NCBI GenBank assembly: GCA_037447655.1 | Contig: JBBHKE010001022.1 | Location: forward strand, 62,001 to 126,000 | Length of the DNA: 64,000 bases | Reading direction: 5' to 3' | From: Zygnema cylindricum | Lineage: Eukaryota > Streptophyta > Zygnematophyceae > Zygnematales > Zygnemataceae | Shown here: positions 34,260 to 49,200 of the stretch, in pieces | Layout: each line of letters opens with the position of its first letter | Numbering within the stretch: the stretch's first letter is position 1 | Made by a program: the position numbers and the translations under genes | Notes under the pieces: model-generated | The model's input: only the letters and a program-made list of their open reading frames with translations | Database searches by the model: none | What the model was told of the DNA's origin: nothing

Positions 34260-36404
34260 CATCGAGTTTAATAACGAGTCAATTTTTGAAACTATTCGAT
34301 TAACGTTTATTTACTAACACATATGCTTTGCTTGCAATAAGTGTATTGAGAAGTGATCCTTGATATTTGGACACGGTCACACTATATATCTCTTCACAAC
34401 TGTAGCATTTGTTGACGGTTTTTATCTATGGCTGATACCTTTATTTGGTCATTTTTTTTACACCATTAGATTGATACACATTTAATATTGTTGTTTGTCA
34501 AGATTCAAATCCTTGTGAGTATCTTATCTAGTTGTTTACCCATATATTAATTGACACCTTTTGCCCTACACTCGCACTAAAGCGAAGCTTTTCAAAACCA
34601 TAACTAAGTTGTTACAGTCTCTCCCTCACGGGCTCTCTGGTCAAAGCCTTAAAGCCTTCCTCTGAAAAATTATTGTTTGTCTTCAACCAAGGAGTCAACA
34701 ATTTTACAAATCATGTACCACCAAATCAACAACCCACAAAGACGCAAATTTACACTGATTTAAAAACATTGCCGATACTGCCAAAAAAATTGTTCTCGAT
34801 TATAAATCCAAACCATTTAGCGTAAGTTAATTCGTTTTCCAGCCATCTAAAAAAATCTATGGCTGAAGGAACCCAAAATAAATATCCATTAGCACAAAAT
34901 TTTGCCGCCAATAAGAAAAAAGCCCAGTACTTGCCCAAAGCCACTTGAACCCACAATAAGGTTTTTTTGGTTAACCATGATTTACCCAAACCACCTGAAA
35001 TTTTGTAAATATCAGCAGTAACTAAATGAAATTCTACACCGTAGCTAGTAAGAATAAGTTTTAACCTCCAGTACGAAACCAAACATAGCAAATATATAAC
35101 CAAAAATGCTAATTATCCCATGAATGAACAAAAACCTTGCCAAATAATTATCCCTTGCAAAAATCAAAACCATATTCAATAATCATCCCACGCATAAACC
35201 AAAACCGTACTTAGTCATTTATATGTAGAAACATTTAAAAACTGAATAGTCATCGCATTCTCTTTCCATGCTTTCTGCCAAGAGGACGTGATAGTGGATT
35301 TCTTCGTTTCCTGCAAAATAAAACTTAAATTTCATAATCTTCTTTCCTCCACATATTTAAATGTAGTTAAGGATATTCAAAATATGGTGCTTGTATTGTC
35401 TTAAAAAAAACGCAATCCAAAGTAAATTCCCTCAACAATGAGATAACAGTCGTAATATTGAGGTTTATAGAGGTGAGTTTGTCGATCTTTTGTTCAGCCA
35501 AAATACCAAAGTCATGTTATTTTATTTTTCATATCCATTTTATTGTTTAGAATGGTATATATAGGTTAGAGCTGATTTTATGCTTTGGCAAGATGGCAAA
35601 ATCGTGTGTTTTCCGAAGTAAGTCAATATCAATATACATAGCCTTTGTGTTTGAGTTAACGACATACAATTTGTTATCATCCTAGGTTTAATGCTTGTAG
35701 CTATCATGAAGTTGAATTAAATATAATAAGGTAACATGGTGATAGTAGTTTCTAGTTTCACGACCATTTGTACACACCGTCATTTAAAGTACATTTGCGT
35801 CAAAAACCAGTTTGAAGCTTTCAATTCTCCTTCGTGCTAGAGCAAAATAACATAAAACATCAAATGAGTTGGGAGAGTTAAAGTTTATATACATGCAACC
35901 CGATACTACAAAAATAATAGATCAGCTGAAGAAAGTTTGGATTGTAAAGTTAGAACTGATACCTTCGTATTTTACTAGGTATTTTACTAGGGTCGCATAG
36001 GGGGGGATGAGGGAGGGGGCTGACGAGGTGGTACAGGGAGTGGGCGAGGTGGTGGTGATCGAGGAGGTGATCGAAGAGGTGGTGGATATACTACTGGAAA
36101 AAAAAAGAAACTCGTGGTTTTAGAATTGTAGCTATAGATAATTTCAAAGCCTTAGATTAGTGCCTTTCAATTAACACTGCTACTGCACGAGAACTGGAAA
36201 TGAACCAATCCGACTGAATGAGTTCAGTTTGAAATCGAAATGATAGCGACTTTTGAAATAGCTTTTGATTTTGGTACTGAAAAAATACAACAACGATTCA
36301 ACATAAAAGTTTTGGAAGAACACCGTGAATCGATTATACTCTTAAAATTTTATTAGTTTGAAGAAACAAATAGTATTATTAACGCTATACTGGGTTTCAT
36401 GACA
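34260..36404. repeat. right arm of a long inverted repeat (about 2.1 kb)
   Basis: Diverged reverse complement of 28,822-30,990, running from TTTTTTGGCCATCG at the inner edge to GGGTTTCATGAC at the outer edge. The outer edge carries a truncated CACCG-family MITE (from ACACCGTGAATCG at 36,315). The G-rich block at 36,000-36,100 reads as an RGG-like peptide (GRGGGDRGGDRRGGGYTTG) on the plus strand, mirrored in the left arm. Confidence 0.85.
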
Positions 36405-37008
36405 TGGAGCGCCGTCCAATTTTTAGCGGACGGCCACGACCTTGCTCCTCACTCGTACGAAATTGGATATTTTGATCTTGGTCTATGACCAAAATTTATG
36501 AAACTCAAATCATTTAGAACAGGAATTCTATCAATAGTTGAATCGTCTACTGCTGTAAAAGTTTGTTGAAATTTAGGAAAATTTCCACAAAATTAGTGAA
36601 ATCAAAATTTACTTCAGAAAATCCTAGCAAATGCCAAAATATTAGCATTTAATTCACATGTTCCACTGATTCAGTCTTTCGACTCCATATTCACTGGTTG
36701 TAAGGACTTCTTTATACTAACACAGGTCATTAAAAACTATATGGTACGAAAATTTCGTCACCCACTATTTTTTGTCTATCCGGAGATAAACAATAATCCA
36801 CCATGAGTTTATAATCCATGTCACAATTATTCTTATACGTTGAAGTGAGAGTTTTGAAAGAAATCCTTAAGATTTCATCTAACTAGAGTCCAGCGTTTGA
36901 AAGTCACGAGAGGCATGAGAGTAAAAAAAATGAAATATGTAGATTACTTTTAATGCATTGCAAAGGTAATCCATATGAAACGTACATCATTGCCATAATT
37001 GGACTTAC

Positions 37009-37292
37009 ATTTGCAATTGTAGTTGTTCGCTTGATTGTTGTAGCCTTTTTTACATGCACATGTACGTGTTTTCCCATCCGTACTGATAGAGCAAACACCG
37101 TTGCCCCCACAAGGCCCTCCCACCTGTGTCGCGTTACAAAACGCTTCACAATCGCTTTTACTTCGTTGACTCCCGGATAAACATCCGGATGGGAGGCTCG
37201 AGTTGAAGAGGCAATTGAGAGCCAATTTGTCACATGTTGGGATTCCGTTGACTCTGACAATGGGCCCGGTAAAATAGTTGTTTGAAATTTCA
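37009..37292 (-). CDS. LRR gene: last LRR, Cys cap and EGF-like domain exon
   Basis: The acceptor ATTGACAG gives a phase-2 start that fits the LRR exons. EISNNYFTGPI is a final LRR. PTCDKLALNCLFNSSLPSGC is a Cys-containing C-cap. AFCNATQVGGPCGGNGVC through YNC gives six EGF Cys. The donor GTAAGT follows TGCAAAT in phase 1. The module is paralogous to the EGF exon at 9845. Confidence 0.85.
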
Positions 37293-40200
37293 CTGTCAAT
37301 AGAGTCCACGATTGGAAAAGAAAACCACTTAGAAATCCATAACAGTTTATTAATAAGGATTTTACATTAATAATGAACCTTGGATGACTCACGAATTGAG
37401 TGTAAACGAAACTCTTATCTGTGGAAGATATGAAATTTTCAGTGGAAATTTACTCTCTTATTACAATAGTCTCATTTATGCTACTGCATGCTAGAAATCT
37501 TAACACAGATTTATAATGCATGATACGTATATAAAATACCCATTTGCTAATATTGCCAGAATGACTACTACGAAAACTCAAAAAAACAATCATTGCTCCA
37601 ATTGAATTTCTGATCACTGCTTATGAATATCCCTCAAGACATCAACCCCTATCTTTTCACTTCCCCACTCCCACTCTTTCAGTTGCCTTCTTTCGATACT
37701 GTACAAACATAGCTTATAAAGTTAAAAAAAGTCATTTTTAAGTTGTGAAATGGATAAATCATAGATATTTTTTTCTAATCAAGGTGATTATATATCGTGT
37801 CCAATGAAAGATAGATCTTTAAAATGCGACCGTAATTTCTTTTTGATGACTAAAACAAAATCAATGGAAAATGATAATTTACAATAACAAACTTGTGCCA
37901 ACAAAGACATAGTGATATAAACCTCCCATATGCCGTTTGTCTCATTTTGAAACTAGTCCGTACCCCTTCTAAAAGTAAAATAAATATTTTCTTAAAAAGT
38001 GGTCTTACAAGCGTATGAGGGCTGTCAGTTGACCGATGGACGATGGAATGCTTCCACTCAATTGGTTTTTCCCTAAGAATCTGTGGAATTGGGAATCACA
38101 CCCCGACCCCAAATTCCTTCTAATTAGTGTAAACCGAAAACAAGACCCAAAAATGTAGTAATAATAAATAAGTAACTAAGTATGTGATATTGGTAAGGAC
38201 ACCTGACGGGCTTCTATTCCAGCTTCACAATTACAAAAAAATGATAAGCATGAAGAGCATTTGATTTTCAATTGTGAAACATGGATTTATACCATTTAAC
38301 AAATTGTAATGTACAGCAAAAAACTATATGAAAATTTTCTTTAAAACCCCAATCAAATTGGATAAAATAAATAATACAAATTCAGGGAAATCAAGGAATT
38401 TTAATCATTTGATAGGGGTAACTAAAAGACAACCGTACAGCACCCAACCATTACCAATAGTTGCCTGATGAACCTCCGCATCTTTCTCCAGGCATAGAAT
38501 GGAGGAGCTTTTCTTAAATTAGGAGGACGAAAAAAAATGCTTAATGACAAGGAACACACTTTAAATAATTACACACTTTTTTTAGTGTAAAAAAAGAAAA
38601 ATGAAATCAAAAACTTAAAAAAAAAATTAAGCACAAAATTGGGAAAATGCCTCCACACGAATTAGCCCAGTTTTCTAACCCCGTCAAATTAAAAAAATAA
38701 AAAACACGCCTCTTTCCCATCTCCCTCCCTCGACCCCTCTCACCAAATATACACAAAGTTGTGTTTATATTCTATAACACGCCCTTTGGCCTCTCCTTCC
38801 TTCACAAAGGCCACTCCATCTTAAATGGCTTCAAATAAAGAAAAAAAAAATGTACAAAAAAATCAAAAATGTTTTCCACAAAGCAATGTAAAAAAAAGAG
38901 CCCACTAAATCCTAGAAAATAACCTGCTTTTGAAGCGTGAATTTGCCTAAATTTTACTCTTACAATTTTCTCTTCTACTCTATTCTTATAGCATCAATTG
39001 GCTTTGTTAAAATTTTACTTTTGCAATATTTGAGTCCTGCTATACTCTTGAAGATATCAATTAGATTCGTTCAGAGATTAGTCCAAAATGTTTCTTCCAA
39101 CTCAAATCTTGAATTATCAGTCAGCTTTGTTCAAAATTTTGTCATACAACTTTATTTCTACTCAATTCTTGTAGTACCAATCAGCTTTGTTCAAAGTTTA
39201 GTCTTACAATTTTTTGAGGCGTGATAGTTTACCGATGGACGATGGAATGCTTCCACTCAACTGGTTGTTTGAGAAATCTCTATAGCACCAAGCATACCCA
39301 CACCACCATGCCGCTCTCGTCACTCAAATGCCTTCTTTTTAGACTAGACTAGAAGATTATAAACCAATAAATAATTGAGTATAAACTCTTGGATACATGA
39401 ATGGTTTTTCTTTTAGCATCGCCCATAAAAAAATTGATCAATATAACTTGGGGAGGTTTTTCAATAATGGATTTGACACCCCCCCTCCCCACTCCTTTCC
39501 TAATTAAAATGTGTAACACAAAACAACATGACACGCTTGACCTTTACAAACCTGTTTCAATACTGAAATTGAATAACACATTTTTAGCACCAATTTTAGT
39601 CAATTGTTAGGGGTACCTCTGTAAAACAACCTTTTAATATCGAACCCTCTGGTCAACTGATAAACCATCTTCCGATCAACTTAATTTATGTCTGACTTTC
39701 GAACGGAGATATTTTTGTAAGATCGTAAAGATAATAAATCCTGTTTACTTATAGCAACCATATCATCGGGGAATAAGAGAGAGTTATTTTATATATAAAG
39801 AAGTTGAAGCTCAAAGGTGAGAGCTTGTAAAAAACGAAGAACACAAATTTATTTGTACTGGGCAAAGGCCATCATATGTCTCTAGCCCAATTTTTTAGCC
39901 ATAGTAAATTTTAAAACAAAAATCACATCCATAACCCATCTCTATCGAGTACCTCTCATACCAAATATACATACGTGTAACTGTTATTTTGTCTTTTTGA
40001 CAAACGATAGAAAATAAACTTAAAATAACCTACAATATCAAAAAATATGCCAGTAGACATTTAATACTTCTAACCCCATTTTCAAGCAAGTACTGCCGCT
40101 TCTACAAATAGCGATTGGCTTTGATAATGATTTTATCTTACAGCTCTTTAACTGCTGTCAATTGACCGATTTCTGATGGAATGCTTCCCCTCAACTGGTT

Positions 40201-43200
40201 TTTGTTAAGAAATCTATGACAAAAGCACCACCACCCCACCCAAAACCAGATGCCCGTCAGAACGAAAAACTATGCACCAAAAGAAAACTATAGACCAAAA
40301 GGAGACTACGCACCAAAAGAAGACTATTCACCAACGAAGAATACATACCCAAAGAAGAATATATACCAGACTGTACATCAAAATATATACTCCAAAATAT
40401 ATACTCCAGAGAAAAACTGAGTAACAAAAGAATATTGTACATCAAAAGAAGACATACACCAAGAGAAGTCTCCATAACAAAATAATACTGTACTCCAAAG
40501 GAAGATTATACACCAGAACAAGACTACTCTCAAAAAACGGTCGCGGAATTCCTGGGTAGTATACTTAGAAATTCTCTATGCAACTTTTCAACAACCAATA
40601 AACAGTATTTTGCATAGATTTTCAGTTGTGGCAAAGGATTTAACCCCTCACCTGCCACCATCTCCCCTTTTTTACCATTTGAAATTTGCAATTTAAATCA
40701 CTTGACGTCTGTCGTCCTTTGAGACAATTACTCTATACGAGTAGATAATTGAATTCATTTTTAATGGTTTATTAGAGATACTTGTCTCAGAATGACTTGC
40801 AGCACTTGTCTGGTGCCTAATACAAACTTTTTTTTTTCTATCATTTCTTCAGCTCTAAAGTGGAGGTGTCATATTTACATCTACATGACGAGGTACAGTG
40901 GCTTTTTTGGTAAACTCACGTTTAAAAACTTATATCTCTTTCCCTTTTTTTAGGGAAAACAAAAGAAACTAGAAAGCTAAGATTTATAAAAGTTAAGCAC
41001 CATGAATGTGTTTGATTTCTGCGAAATCCGGGACCCGATAAGTCCCACACTTAAGGAATTTTGTGCAAGGGATGGCTTATGAGACCTTGACTTTTACCGT
41101 CAATTCGCTAACCATACGCCACCATCCCGATACTAGGTTTGGCGGATCCGCACTCATATATTATATTAATATACGTACTATATTATATATATTAAAATGT
41201 TTTGAGTGTATTTCGAGTGTGGACGGACCACATTCTACCCCGGCATTGAACTGCAACCTCGTGCCAATGAAATAGAATGTAGGTTGACATTAAAGACCCT
41301 TTAATCCTAGGCAAATATCCTAAGCTTGTAAAACGTAAAACTCATTCTCGCCGTCCCTCGTCTTGTCAATCTCCCCCCTCACTTCCCATGACACTCACCC
41401 ACATAATTATTGCCACTCAAAATCTCCCTTTCTCCTTAAACTGCCACTCCCACCCTGTCCCATCTCAGCACCACTCTCTCCTCATCTCTTCACCACTTTG
41501 TTCGCCCTCTTACCTCCACTCTCTCTCTTTCCTCTCTAACCACCACTCACTTTCACAGAATATTTGCAAAATGTTATCCGATATTTGGTCGAATTCTAGA
41601 AGTATGAACCAAATATTGGGTAGCAGTCCATAAACGCTAAAACTGGAAGTAGAGAACTGAAATATTCAGTTTACTAGGGAATATCGTTCCGTTTTTTCCG
41701 CCTTTCAATGTCTTTGTCAGTATTCATAGAAATAATCCAAATGTTTGTGACACGACAGAAAACATACTCGTGACAAAAAAAAATCAGATTTTTTTTGCAA
41801 ATCCCAACGACTTTATAAACTTATAAGGCATCCAAAAAAAATGATATTTTGGTTTAGACAAAGAATTAGACAGCGGAAAATCTAAATTTCGGCATACAAT
41901 CTACAAAAAGTATTGATCAAACTCAAAAAAAGCAAAAAATTGCACATTATGAAGAAACTAATACCCAAAATTGCGCGTGTGAACAGTCCTACTCCCTCAA
42001 ACCGAAACTGTCTTTCCGCATCGTCTTTTGTCTTTTTAGCGTCATTATCACCCTCCCACTGTATGTCCACCATTCCTAGCCTCTCCTCCTACCACTCCTC
42101 TCTCTCTCTCTCGCCTCTCGAACAGCCACTCTCTCCCTATTTCCAGCTATCACCGCCACAATTTTCCAACCTCTTCTTGAAAGCCTCTCTCGAAGGGTGG
42201 AAAAACAACTACGGAGGTGAGAAGAAGAACAGAGAGGGAGGTTGAGGTATTGAAAGGTGTGCACAAAAAACAGAAAAAAAATAAAAAAATGAAAGAGGGG
42301 GGGAGTAGGTGAGAGGATTCAAGGAGGTACTGGGACTGCAGAGAGAAAGAGGGAAAAAAGGGGAATTGTACCCACTTTAAGTCACTTAAGCTTTATATAG
42401 TGTGCAATCCTATGTCAATTTTCTACAACAGATCTCTCGAAACTCAAGTGCACTTTCTAAAAGTTACAAATTATTAAAAAAAATATTGAAAACTTTACTA
42501 AAGATCAACTTAGAAAATAAAAACATTTAAAGAGCATACATAGAGTACCACAAATCCCCTTTGACCTTTAGCCCCATTTTTAAACTATATCCTACCTATT
42601 TTAGAAGGGACAACTGGCTTTGGTCAGAATTTAGTCTTACAAGAAATACAAGGATGTCAGCTGACCGATGGACGATGGAATGTTTCCACTCAACTGGTTC
42701 GCACTTAGAGATCTGCGACATGGGGAATAACCATCCCCCTCTCCTCCCCCCAAATGCCTTTGAAAAACTTCGAAATGCAGAATAATACATCAAGAAAATA
42801 TGTAATGCGTATGAATTCTTGTGTACGAATGTTAAAAAGGAATTTACCTCAAGTTACAACTACAAAAAGTTTGCAAACTTCATTCTAGATGTTTTAGCAA
42901 TTGTGATTGGTGGATTTGACACCTTCCCCCCTCAAACCCCTTTTTAGAAACTAAAATACGTAACACAAGATTAGATTACATGTTTCGTAATTACAAAGCC
43001 AGTCAAATTTTAAGGATTGAAAAATATAAATCTTCTAGCTTGATCCTAAGTCACTTGTTAAATATTTCTTTACGAGAAAACCCCCCTCTTACCACCCACC
43101 ACCCTCCTGCCTCCTCTATGAGCACTAGATATTACGAGTATTCCAACATATATGGAACACATTTGACCCTATGCTTCACCTTTGAATCTTCATCCGATTG

Positions 43201-46200
43201 AAGAATTTATTTTTTTCAATTACAGATATACGTGTCTTTTTCATGGTCATGCGATTTTATTTCATAATTTTCCATTTTATATTTTTTAAGAGATCATGCA
43301 TAAGATATTGTCAAAAACTGACAAAATTATCAATCATTTGGAAAGAAATACCATTTCAATAATTTGATTCCTGAGCATTTTTTGTCATTTTATTTCCATT
43401 TAAAATATTCCTTTAAAAAATTGTGTAAAGTTTATCATAAAGTGCATGTATCAACATTTTGGTATAAAAAATATATGTTTATAGCTTATGTGAATTGTTC
43501 TGCGTTTTTTCAAATTTTTTTGAAGAATTTTTTAAACTTTCCATATCCTTTTGGCTAACGTTTTCAAAGATAGGTTTTTTAGTTCCTCCAATTTATCATA
43601 TAAAGTAGACACGAACAGATTTTCAATGCATTCTTGATGTGGAACTAAATTTTTAGGGTTTTTAAGAATGAACATGGCTCTTTAAACTAGTGCTAGATCA
43701 CGCCCATATTTAGTGTTAAACACCATTCTCGCCCTCTCCACTTATCGGCACTCTCTCCGTCCCCCAATTTACCCCCACACCCTCTCCCTCTAACGTTAAG
43801 CACGATTATCGTCCTCCCCTCTTATCGGCACTCTCTCTCTCTCCCCACTTACCCCACACCCTCCCTCTGGTTTTAAACACCATCCTCGCCCTCTACATAT
43901 ATGGGCACTCTCTCCGTTCTTCAACTTACCCCCACACCCTCTCCCTCTTGTGTTTAACACCATTATCGCCCTCCCTTTTTATCGACGCTCTCTATCTCTC
44001 CCCATTTATTCCACACTCTCCCTCTAAAATAGGCCGTAGGAGGGAATAAAGTTTGCGCACAAAAAATGAAAAGTGAGGAAAGAGGAGAAAAGATGAGAGG
44101 CTTTCAGGAGGGGAGAAGGGGAAAGATACGGAGGTGAGATGGAGATTAATACCCAATTTCAGCCGTTTTCTTCCCATATATGATATCCAGCCTTATCTTA
44201 GAAGCAAAAAAACTAAAACAGTATATTTAGGCCCCGTGAAAAAGTGATATTTTGAGAGAGTTACTTGCTACTCAATTAGACCTGTCTATAGCTTCCGTAC
44301 AGTACATCTACAAAAATTAAATTGTATTTTATTTTGCGGAAAAAACAAGTTTGTTATAAAACAAAAACGTATACCAAAGAAGATTAAATGCTAAAGTTCT
44401 CCCATGTCTTAAGCCCCATTGGTCAACAATCCCCAATTTTCCTGGACCTTTTTTTTTATTAACCTACAACCTTCTAAAATTAGTAGTTGGTTTACTTTAA
44501 AGGTAAATCTTACAAGCCTTCGAGTTTTGGCATCTGACCGATGGATGATGGAATGCTTCCACTCAATTGGTTGTTACTTAGATCTCTGTGGCAATGGCCA
44601 TACCCACCCCAACAATCCCATTATTATCATTATATTATTTTTTACAAACACTCCTCTTTCACCCTTTTCTCCGCCCCAAATTTCTTCTATTTAGTATAGG
44701 TCGAAAAGATAACACACAAAAATAAAATTGAGTATGAATTCTTCGTAAGTACACTTGTAGTGGTTTTATCCAATGACAGAAATATTAAGGTTGATACACA
44801 TATAAAGTTTAATGGATTTCTAATTTGAGTAGTTGCAACTAGTATAACCTTCCCCTTATCTTACAAAATAAAATGTAAAACACGGAATTACGTTACAGGT
44901 TTCGTCTTTACAAACCCAATTAATTTATAAACAATAAATAGTACAAATTAATTTTTTCATCCGTTTTTCCTGCCTCCAATACATGACTCCTCCGTTCTTT
45001 ACACGACTCCCTCAGTCTAGTACACAACCTCACCCACCCTCCAGTGACCATAATCCTCTATCTCCCCTTATAACACCTCTCTTGAAATCTCTCTCATACC
45101 TCCGACTGGTACTCTCTCTCCCTCTTTTAACCGTCACTACTGCTCTGCCAATTGGCCACCATCTTCTACCACCACTCAATCTCTCTCCCACTTAAGTGCC
45201 ATTATCCGTTCCCCCGTTATAAAACCACCTCTCTCTTCCTCTTCTTGGATGCCTTTCAAACTGGTGGAAGCAATGCCATGCAGTGTAAAGGTAAGAGGAG
45301 AAAAGAGAGGCTTTGAGGAGGGGAGGGGAGGGAAGGGAAGGCGAGCGTAGAAGTGGGCAGGCGTTGAGGTTTGTGCATAAACTTTTGGGTGATTGACAAT
45401 GAAGAATGAAAGAGAAGGATAATATATGAGAGGCTACAAAGAGGTGAGAGTAGGAAGGACAAGGAAAGGAGGAAGTGTATCGCACCCACAATTAACCACT
45501 TGAGCTGTGAAGAAAAGATTGTGCGTATTTTATTGTGCGTATTTTCACCTGATCAAAAAGACAGTACTACATTATCTACACTAAAAATGTAGGAATGAAA
45601 GTGAATTTTTTGGAATACATCAATAGAAAATGGATAGCAAGTTATAAAAAAGAAGATATGACGAAAATTATTCAATGCCAAAATACCCCTTTGTCATTTT
45701 GCCCCATTTTATAACCATATCTTACCCCGTTCTATCAATAACAATTGGCTTTATTCAAAATCCAGTCTTACAAGTAATATAGAAATTTTATTTGACCGAT
45801 GGATGATGGAATGCTTCCACTCAACTTGTTATTATTGGCATATCTACAAAAATGAATATACCCAACCCACCAACACCTCCCCCCTCAAAATTCCTTCCAG
45901 TTAGCATGGATTCACAAAAAAACACCAAATAAACTCAAGTAAGAACTCTTAAGTACAACTCTGGGGTTTTAGTCCAACCAACTATAAAAAATTATAAACA
46001 CGGTAATACATAATAGAATGTGTAGCGCAAATGATAAGATATGTCTTGAAATTTACACCCTACTAAGTTGTAACAGATGAAATATACAAATTGACTTGTT
46101 TCTTATCTGTTTGTAGGATATATCCATTGTATAAAAACCCCAATAGACAGTTTCTTCGATCACCCCCTGGCTGTCTAATGAACGTTCTTCCCCATACTTT

Positions 46201-49200
46201 GGCCAACATTAATTTTTTCAATCAAAGCGACAATGTGTAATATTTACTTATAGCAACCACACCTAAAAAAAGGAACCTTTTGTTACCTTTCTTGGTAACA
46301 ATAAGAAAAAAACAGAAAGTAAAATCTTTAAAGAAAAAAACAACAAATGTACATATTCAAGGTCAAGGCCCCTTTATGTCTCTAGCCGGATAAAATGATC
46401 ATGTCAAAGTACACAACTATCTTTGCCCTTTTGCGCCAGCAAGAATCATACACATATTTTTATGTATATTTTTAATCTATCTCTCACCACTTTTTTTTCA
46501 CCTCTTCTCAATTCTTATGCAATAAATTTTCCATCTTAACGTCAAATGGAAAGATGAAAACAAAAATAAGAAAATAACAGAATTGCCCACTAGACAAGTT
46601 AACAAAAGGTATTGTGTTACACGCAAGTTTCCACACATGTCGATTATCTCTACAATTCTCCCCACCTCAATTCCTCTTTCCTCTCATTTCCTCTAATCTT
46701 TCAGTTAATTTACAATGATTACATTAAAAACAAACAAATACCATAAATGAAGCTTAACCATGCAAAGGCAAGGGAGGAATTAAAAAAAAAACTAAATATA
46801 TGTAATGACATAAAATAAAAATATGAAATGGCTTTTGTTCCCCTCTCCCTTTCCAAAAAACCCCTTGACCATTAGCCACATCTTCTAACCATGGCCCACC
46901 CCATTCTATAAGTATCATTCGGCTTTGTTCGAAATTCAGTCTTACAAGTAATAAAGTGTTGTTAGTTGACCGATGGACGATGGAATGCTTCCACTCAACT
47001 GGTTATTGTACAATTGTCTATAACAAAGAGAATACCCACCGGAAAAAAACCTCCTTGAGTTAGTATGGATACATAACAACACATCGAATAAAATGAATTA
47101 ATAATTCTTGGTAAGTACACCTGTGGGGTTTTAAATCAACATTACACTTGTCAAATTAATAAGTATAGTGGAAGAAATAATTGTATAACAAAGATAACAA
47201 GCCACGAACTGTCTTTACAAATCCAATTAAATTATTAAAAATGAAATCTAAAATCATCCACTTGTCCGGGATATCTATCTTAGACAACACCTATTCCTTG
47301 GCTGTAGGATGGACTTTCTTCCCCTTATATTATGTCCAACCCTAAACGGAAAATATTGGTCCTCTTACGTGCGAAACAATGCATTTTTATTGGTTGGCCA
47401 AGCAAAACTCATGGTTTCTATCCCGAGAATGCGGATGAAATGTTGTCGTACTTGTGGAGCTCATTTTGGCCACATCCGCCAAACAAAAATGCTTGGAAAC
47501 TAATACGCCAATATGGTTTTGGTTTTAGTGTTTGGAATTTGAAAGATCTATAACTTTTGTAATAATTTACGTTTTTTTTTTTTTGCGTGAGATTAATATT
47601 TTCTTGTGTTTTATGTTTTTCATAAAAACTTTTTTCTCGTATTATAACTTTTTGTCCATTCTTAAATTTTGTCCAATCGTGATTGGTAACTTGAAAGACT
47701 ACGTTCGCCAATTTTTTGGGGGAAAAATCTGATTTTTTTGCCACAAGTACGTTGATGTTTTGTTTGTCATGTCACAAAAAATAAATTTTCCCCATGAATA
47801 CCAACGGAGATGTTTGAGGCGTCAAATAGACCGATAATTCTAGTGAACTGAAAATTTTGGGTCACTTACGTCCTGATCTAGTCTTAAACAAAGTGAGAAT
47901 GTACAATACTTGTTTATAACAAATACACTTTAAAGAACACATTCTGTTTCCCTTTCTTATACTAAAAATAAAATAGACCAGAAATTAAAAGCTTATTATA
48001 GGAAAAGACACAAAATGTACATGCATAGGGTAAGATACTCGTTATGTCACTAGGCGAATAAGCGAACCATGACAAATAACAGAACAGGAAGTGCATCTAC
48101 AAAACCATTTTTGCCCCATTACGTCGCCTAAGGAATGATACATTTATGTTTATGAATGTTTACATTCCATCTCTCAGCCACCCTCTTTCACCTCTTCTTC
48201 ATTCTCTAGCATTAATTTATAAATGTTCATTGGCTCGATGGAAAGATGAAAAGAAAAAAATAGCACGATAAGCCATAGTATAACTTCAAAAAAGGCACTA
48301 AACAATAAAGAAAATTAAATAAATGCAAACGTAAATTCCCAAAAGATATCGATTTCTGTTCATGAGCCTCTCACATTTCCTCTGCTTTTCAATGATTTTT
48401 TTTTCTTAGAAGCAAATAAATAACATAATCAACGTTTAATAGTGCGTATACAAGTGAAGAATTCAACAACAAATAACTTCAACATATGTACCACATAAAA
48501 CAGAAACATGAAATTGTTTTTTTCACTTCTCCGCCTACATAATCCCCCTTTAACCTTTAGCCCCCATTTTCCTCCCATGTCCTACCTCATTCTATAAGTA
48601 AAAATTGTCTTTTCCAGAATTTGTTCTTACAATTCTCCGAGCTTTGTAAGTTGACCGATGGATGATGGAATGCTGCCGTTCAATTTGTTATTATAGGCAT
48701 ACCTATAATAATGAGCATACCCACCCCAACAACCCCTCCCCCTTGAGAATTCCTTCAAGTTAGCATGGATCAACAGTAACACAACAAATGTAGTTTGTCA
48801 AAGGTCTTGGTACACAAATCAAGTTCTACTCCAATAACACAGTTATAAAAAATTAATCAACATAGCGTTACAAAATTGAATGTTTAACGAAAATAATAAG
48901 ATATATCTTGTCTCTAAGTGCCTACTTCAGTTACAAAAAAACGAAATATGCATTTTTATTCTTTTAATCCGTTTGTAGGGGATACCCCATGGAGACAAAC
49001 CCCCAATTTACGACCTCCCCGATCTTCCCTTGGCTCTCTGGTAAACCTTTTTCCCTCCGTTTTTTCGTCCAACCTTAGAGAAGATGTGGATTTTTGAGAT
49101 TAAAGTGACAAATTATAATGTTTTTTTATAGCAAGCACACCTTGCAGAACAGAGGTAATTTCCTTTTCTGACAAAGAAACGTAGAGTAGAGAAACTAAAA

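Noticed and set aside
12875-37292. One giant LRR-EGF-kinase receptor gene joining the LRR and kinase exons
   Set aside because: The kinase has its own MG-x-x-C start in good context and RLCK-VII features. The only upstream acceptor (CTAGCAG at about 17,468) is in phase 0, while the EGF exon exits in phase 1.
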